Origin: a gamma proteobacterium NOR5-3 | GTDB lineage: Bacteria > Pseudomonadota > Gammaproteobacteria > Pseudomonadales > Halieaceae | Direction of reading: 5' to 3' | Assembly (NCBI GenBank): GCA_000158155.1 | Contig: DS999409.1 | Span: forward strand, 260,943 to 301,495 | Length of the DNA: 40,553 nucleotides | Shown here: piece by piece, positions 40,432-40,553 of the stretch | How positions within the stretch are numbered: the stretch's first letter is position 1 | How the letters are laid out: each line of letters begins with the position of its first letter | Made by a program: the position numbers and the translations under genes | The notes under the pieces: model-generated | Databases searched by the model: none | The model's input: the letters and a program-made list of their open reading frames with translations, nothing else | What the model was told of the DNA's origin: nothing

Positions 40432-40553
40432 ATAATCCAAGCTATTTGCGTGTCCTGATTCAATAGAGTCCAGGCACACACGAAGACAACGGATGTTGTG
40501 ATCAAGTCATAGTGTGATAACAACACACAGATACAGAAAATGAACAAACCGGA
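40432..40553 (+). other. Start of the 23S-5S spacer
   Basis: The 3' arm of the 23S stem continues to 40444. CGGATGTTGTGA at 40490-40501 is complementary to 37367-37378. The 5S gene should follow beyond the window. Confidence 0.7.

Overview
The window is a block of housekeeping genes from a gammaproteobacterium and ends inside a complete-looking ribosomal RNA operon. The 16S 3' end carries a normal anti-Shine-Dalgarno sequence, and start codons are ATG, GTG and occasionally TTG behind purine-rich ribosome-binding sites. As I recall the Pseudomonas aeruginosa map, the gene neighbourhoods match it: trpG-trpD-trpC-vfr near coq7; dsbD-aroQ-accB-accC-prmA-dusB-fis-purH-purD; and argC-erpA-anmK-M23 peptidase-tyrS-rrn. 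Here those three pseudomonad-type neighbourhoods lie within one 40-kb stretch. I infer a marine gammaproteobacterium of the Halieaceae/OM60 type (Congregibacter, Halioglobus, Luminiphilus), with moderate confidence. No phage, insertion sequence, CRISPR array or foreign-looking gene is visible.

Layout. 132-4084 (+): trpE, trpG, trpD and trpC overlap or nearly touch and supply tryptophan synthesis from chorismate to indole-glycerol phosphate. 4113-5316: a Crp/Vfr/Clp-family regulator (-) faces a divergent OsmC/YhfA-type gene. 5370-15516 (-): a long leftward run, dsbD, aroQ, accB, accC, prmA, dusB, fis, purH, purD and coq7, covering periplasmic thiol reduction, dehydroquinase, acetyl-CoA carboxylase, L11 methylation, tRNA dihydrouridine, a nucleoid protein, the purine pathway and ubiquinone synthesis. 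15767-17335 (+): a PCu(A)C copper chaperone and a DUF2333 protein. 17345-18762 (-): a pentapeptide-repeat protein and a PfkB-family kinase. 18898-21572 (+): mrcB and a TPR lipoprotein. 21569-23053 (-): a ModF-like double ATPase. 23225-23821 (+): a NUDIX hydrolase. 23871-29069 (-): CLC-family protein, hemJ, hemL, hemB and a secreted TIMP-like protein, three of which make haem. 29162-30696 (+): argC and erpA. 30806-33338 (-): anmK and an M23 peptidase. 33511-34806 (+): tyrS. 34858 to the end (+): rrn promoter, leader, 16S, tRNA-Ile(GAT), tRNA-Ala(TGC), 23S and the start of the 23S-5S spacer. The 5S gene is outside the window.

Links between parts. fis is encoded here, a strong Fis-type site lies in front of dusB-fis, and the rrn promoter also has a Fis-like, A/T-rich upstream element. 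erpA has an IscR-type-1-like site and a Fur-like site upstream. The haem genes, erpA and the copper chaperone all concern metal cofactors.

I found no clear new multi-gene system. The best leads are changes inside familiar families: a Crp homologue lacking the cAMP-phosphate arginine, a CLC protein with the channel-type valine at the inner proton-glutamate position, a secreted TIMP-like protein beside hemB, an apparent frameshift at the 5' end of the M23 peptidase gene, and structured elements in the rRNA spacer.
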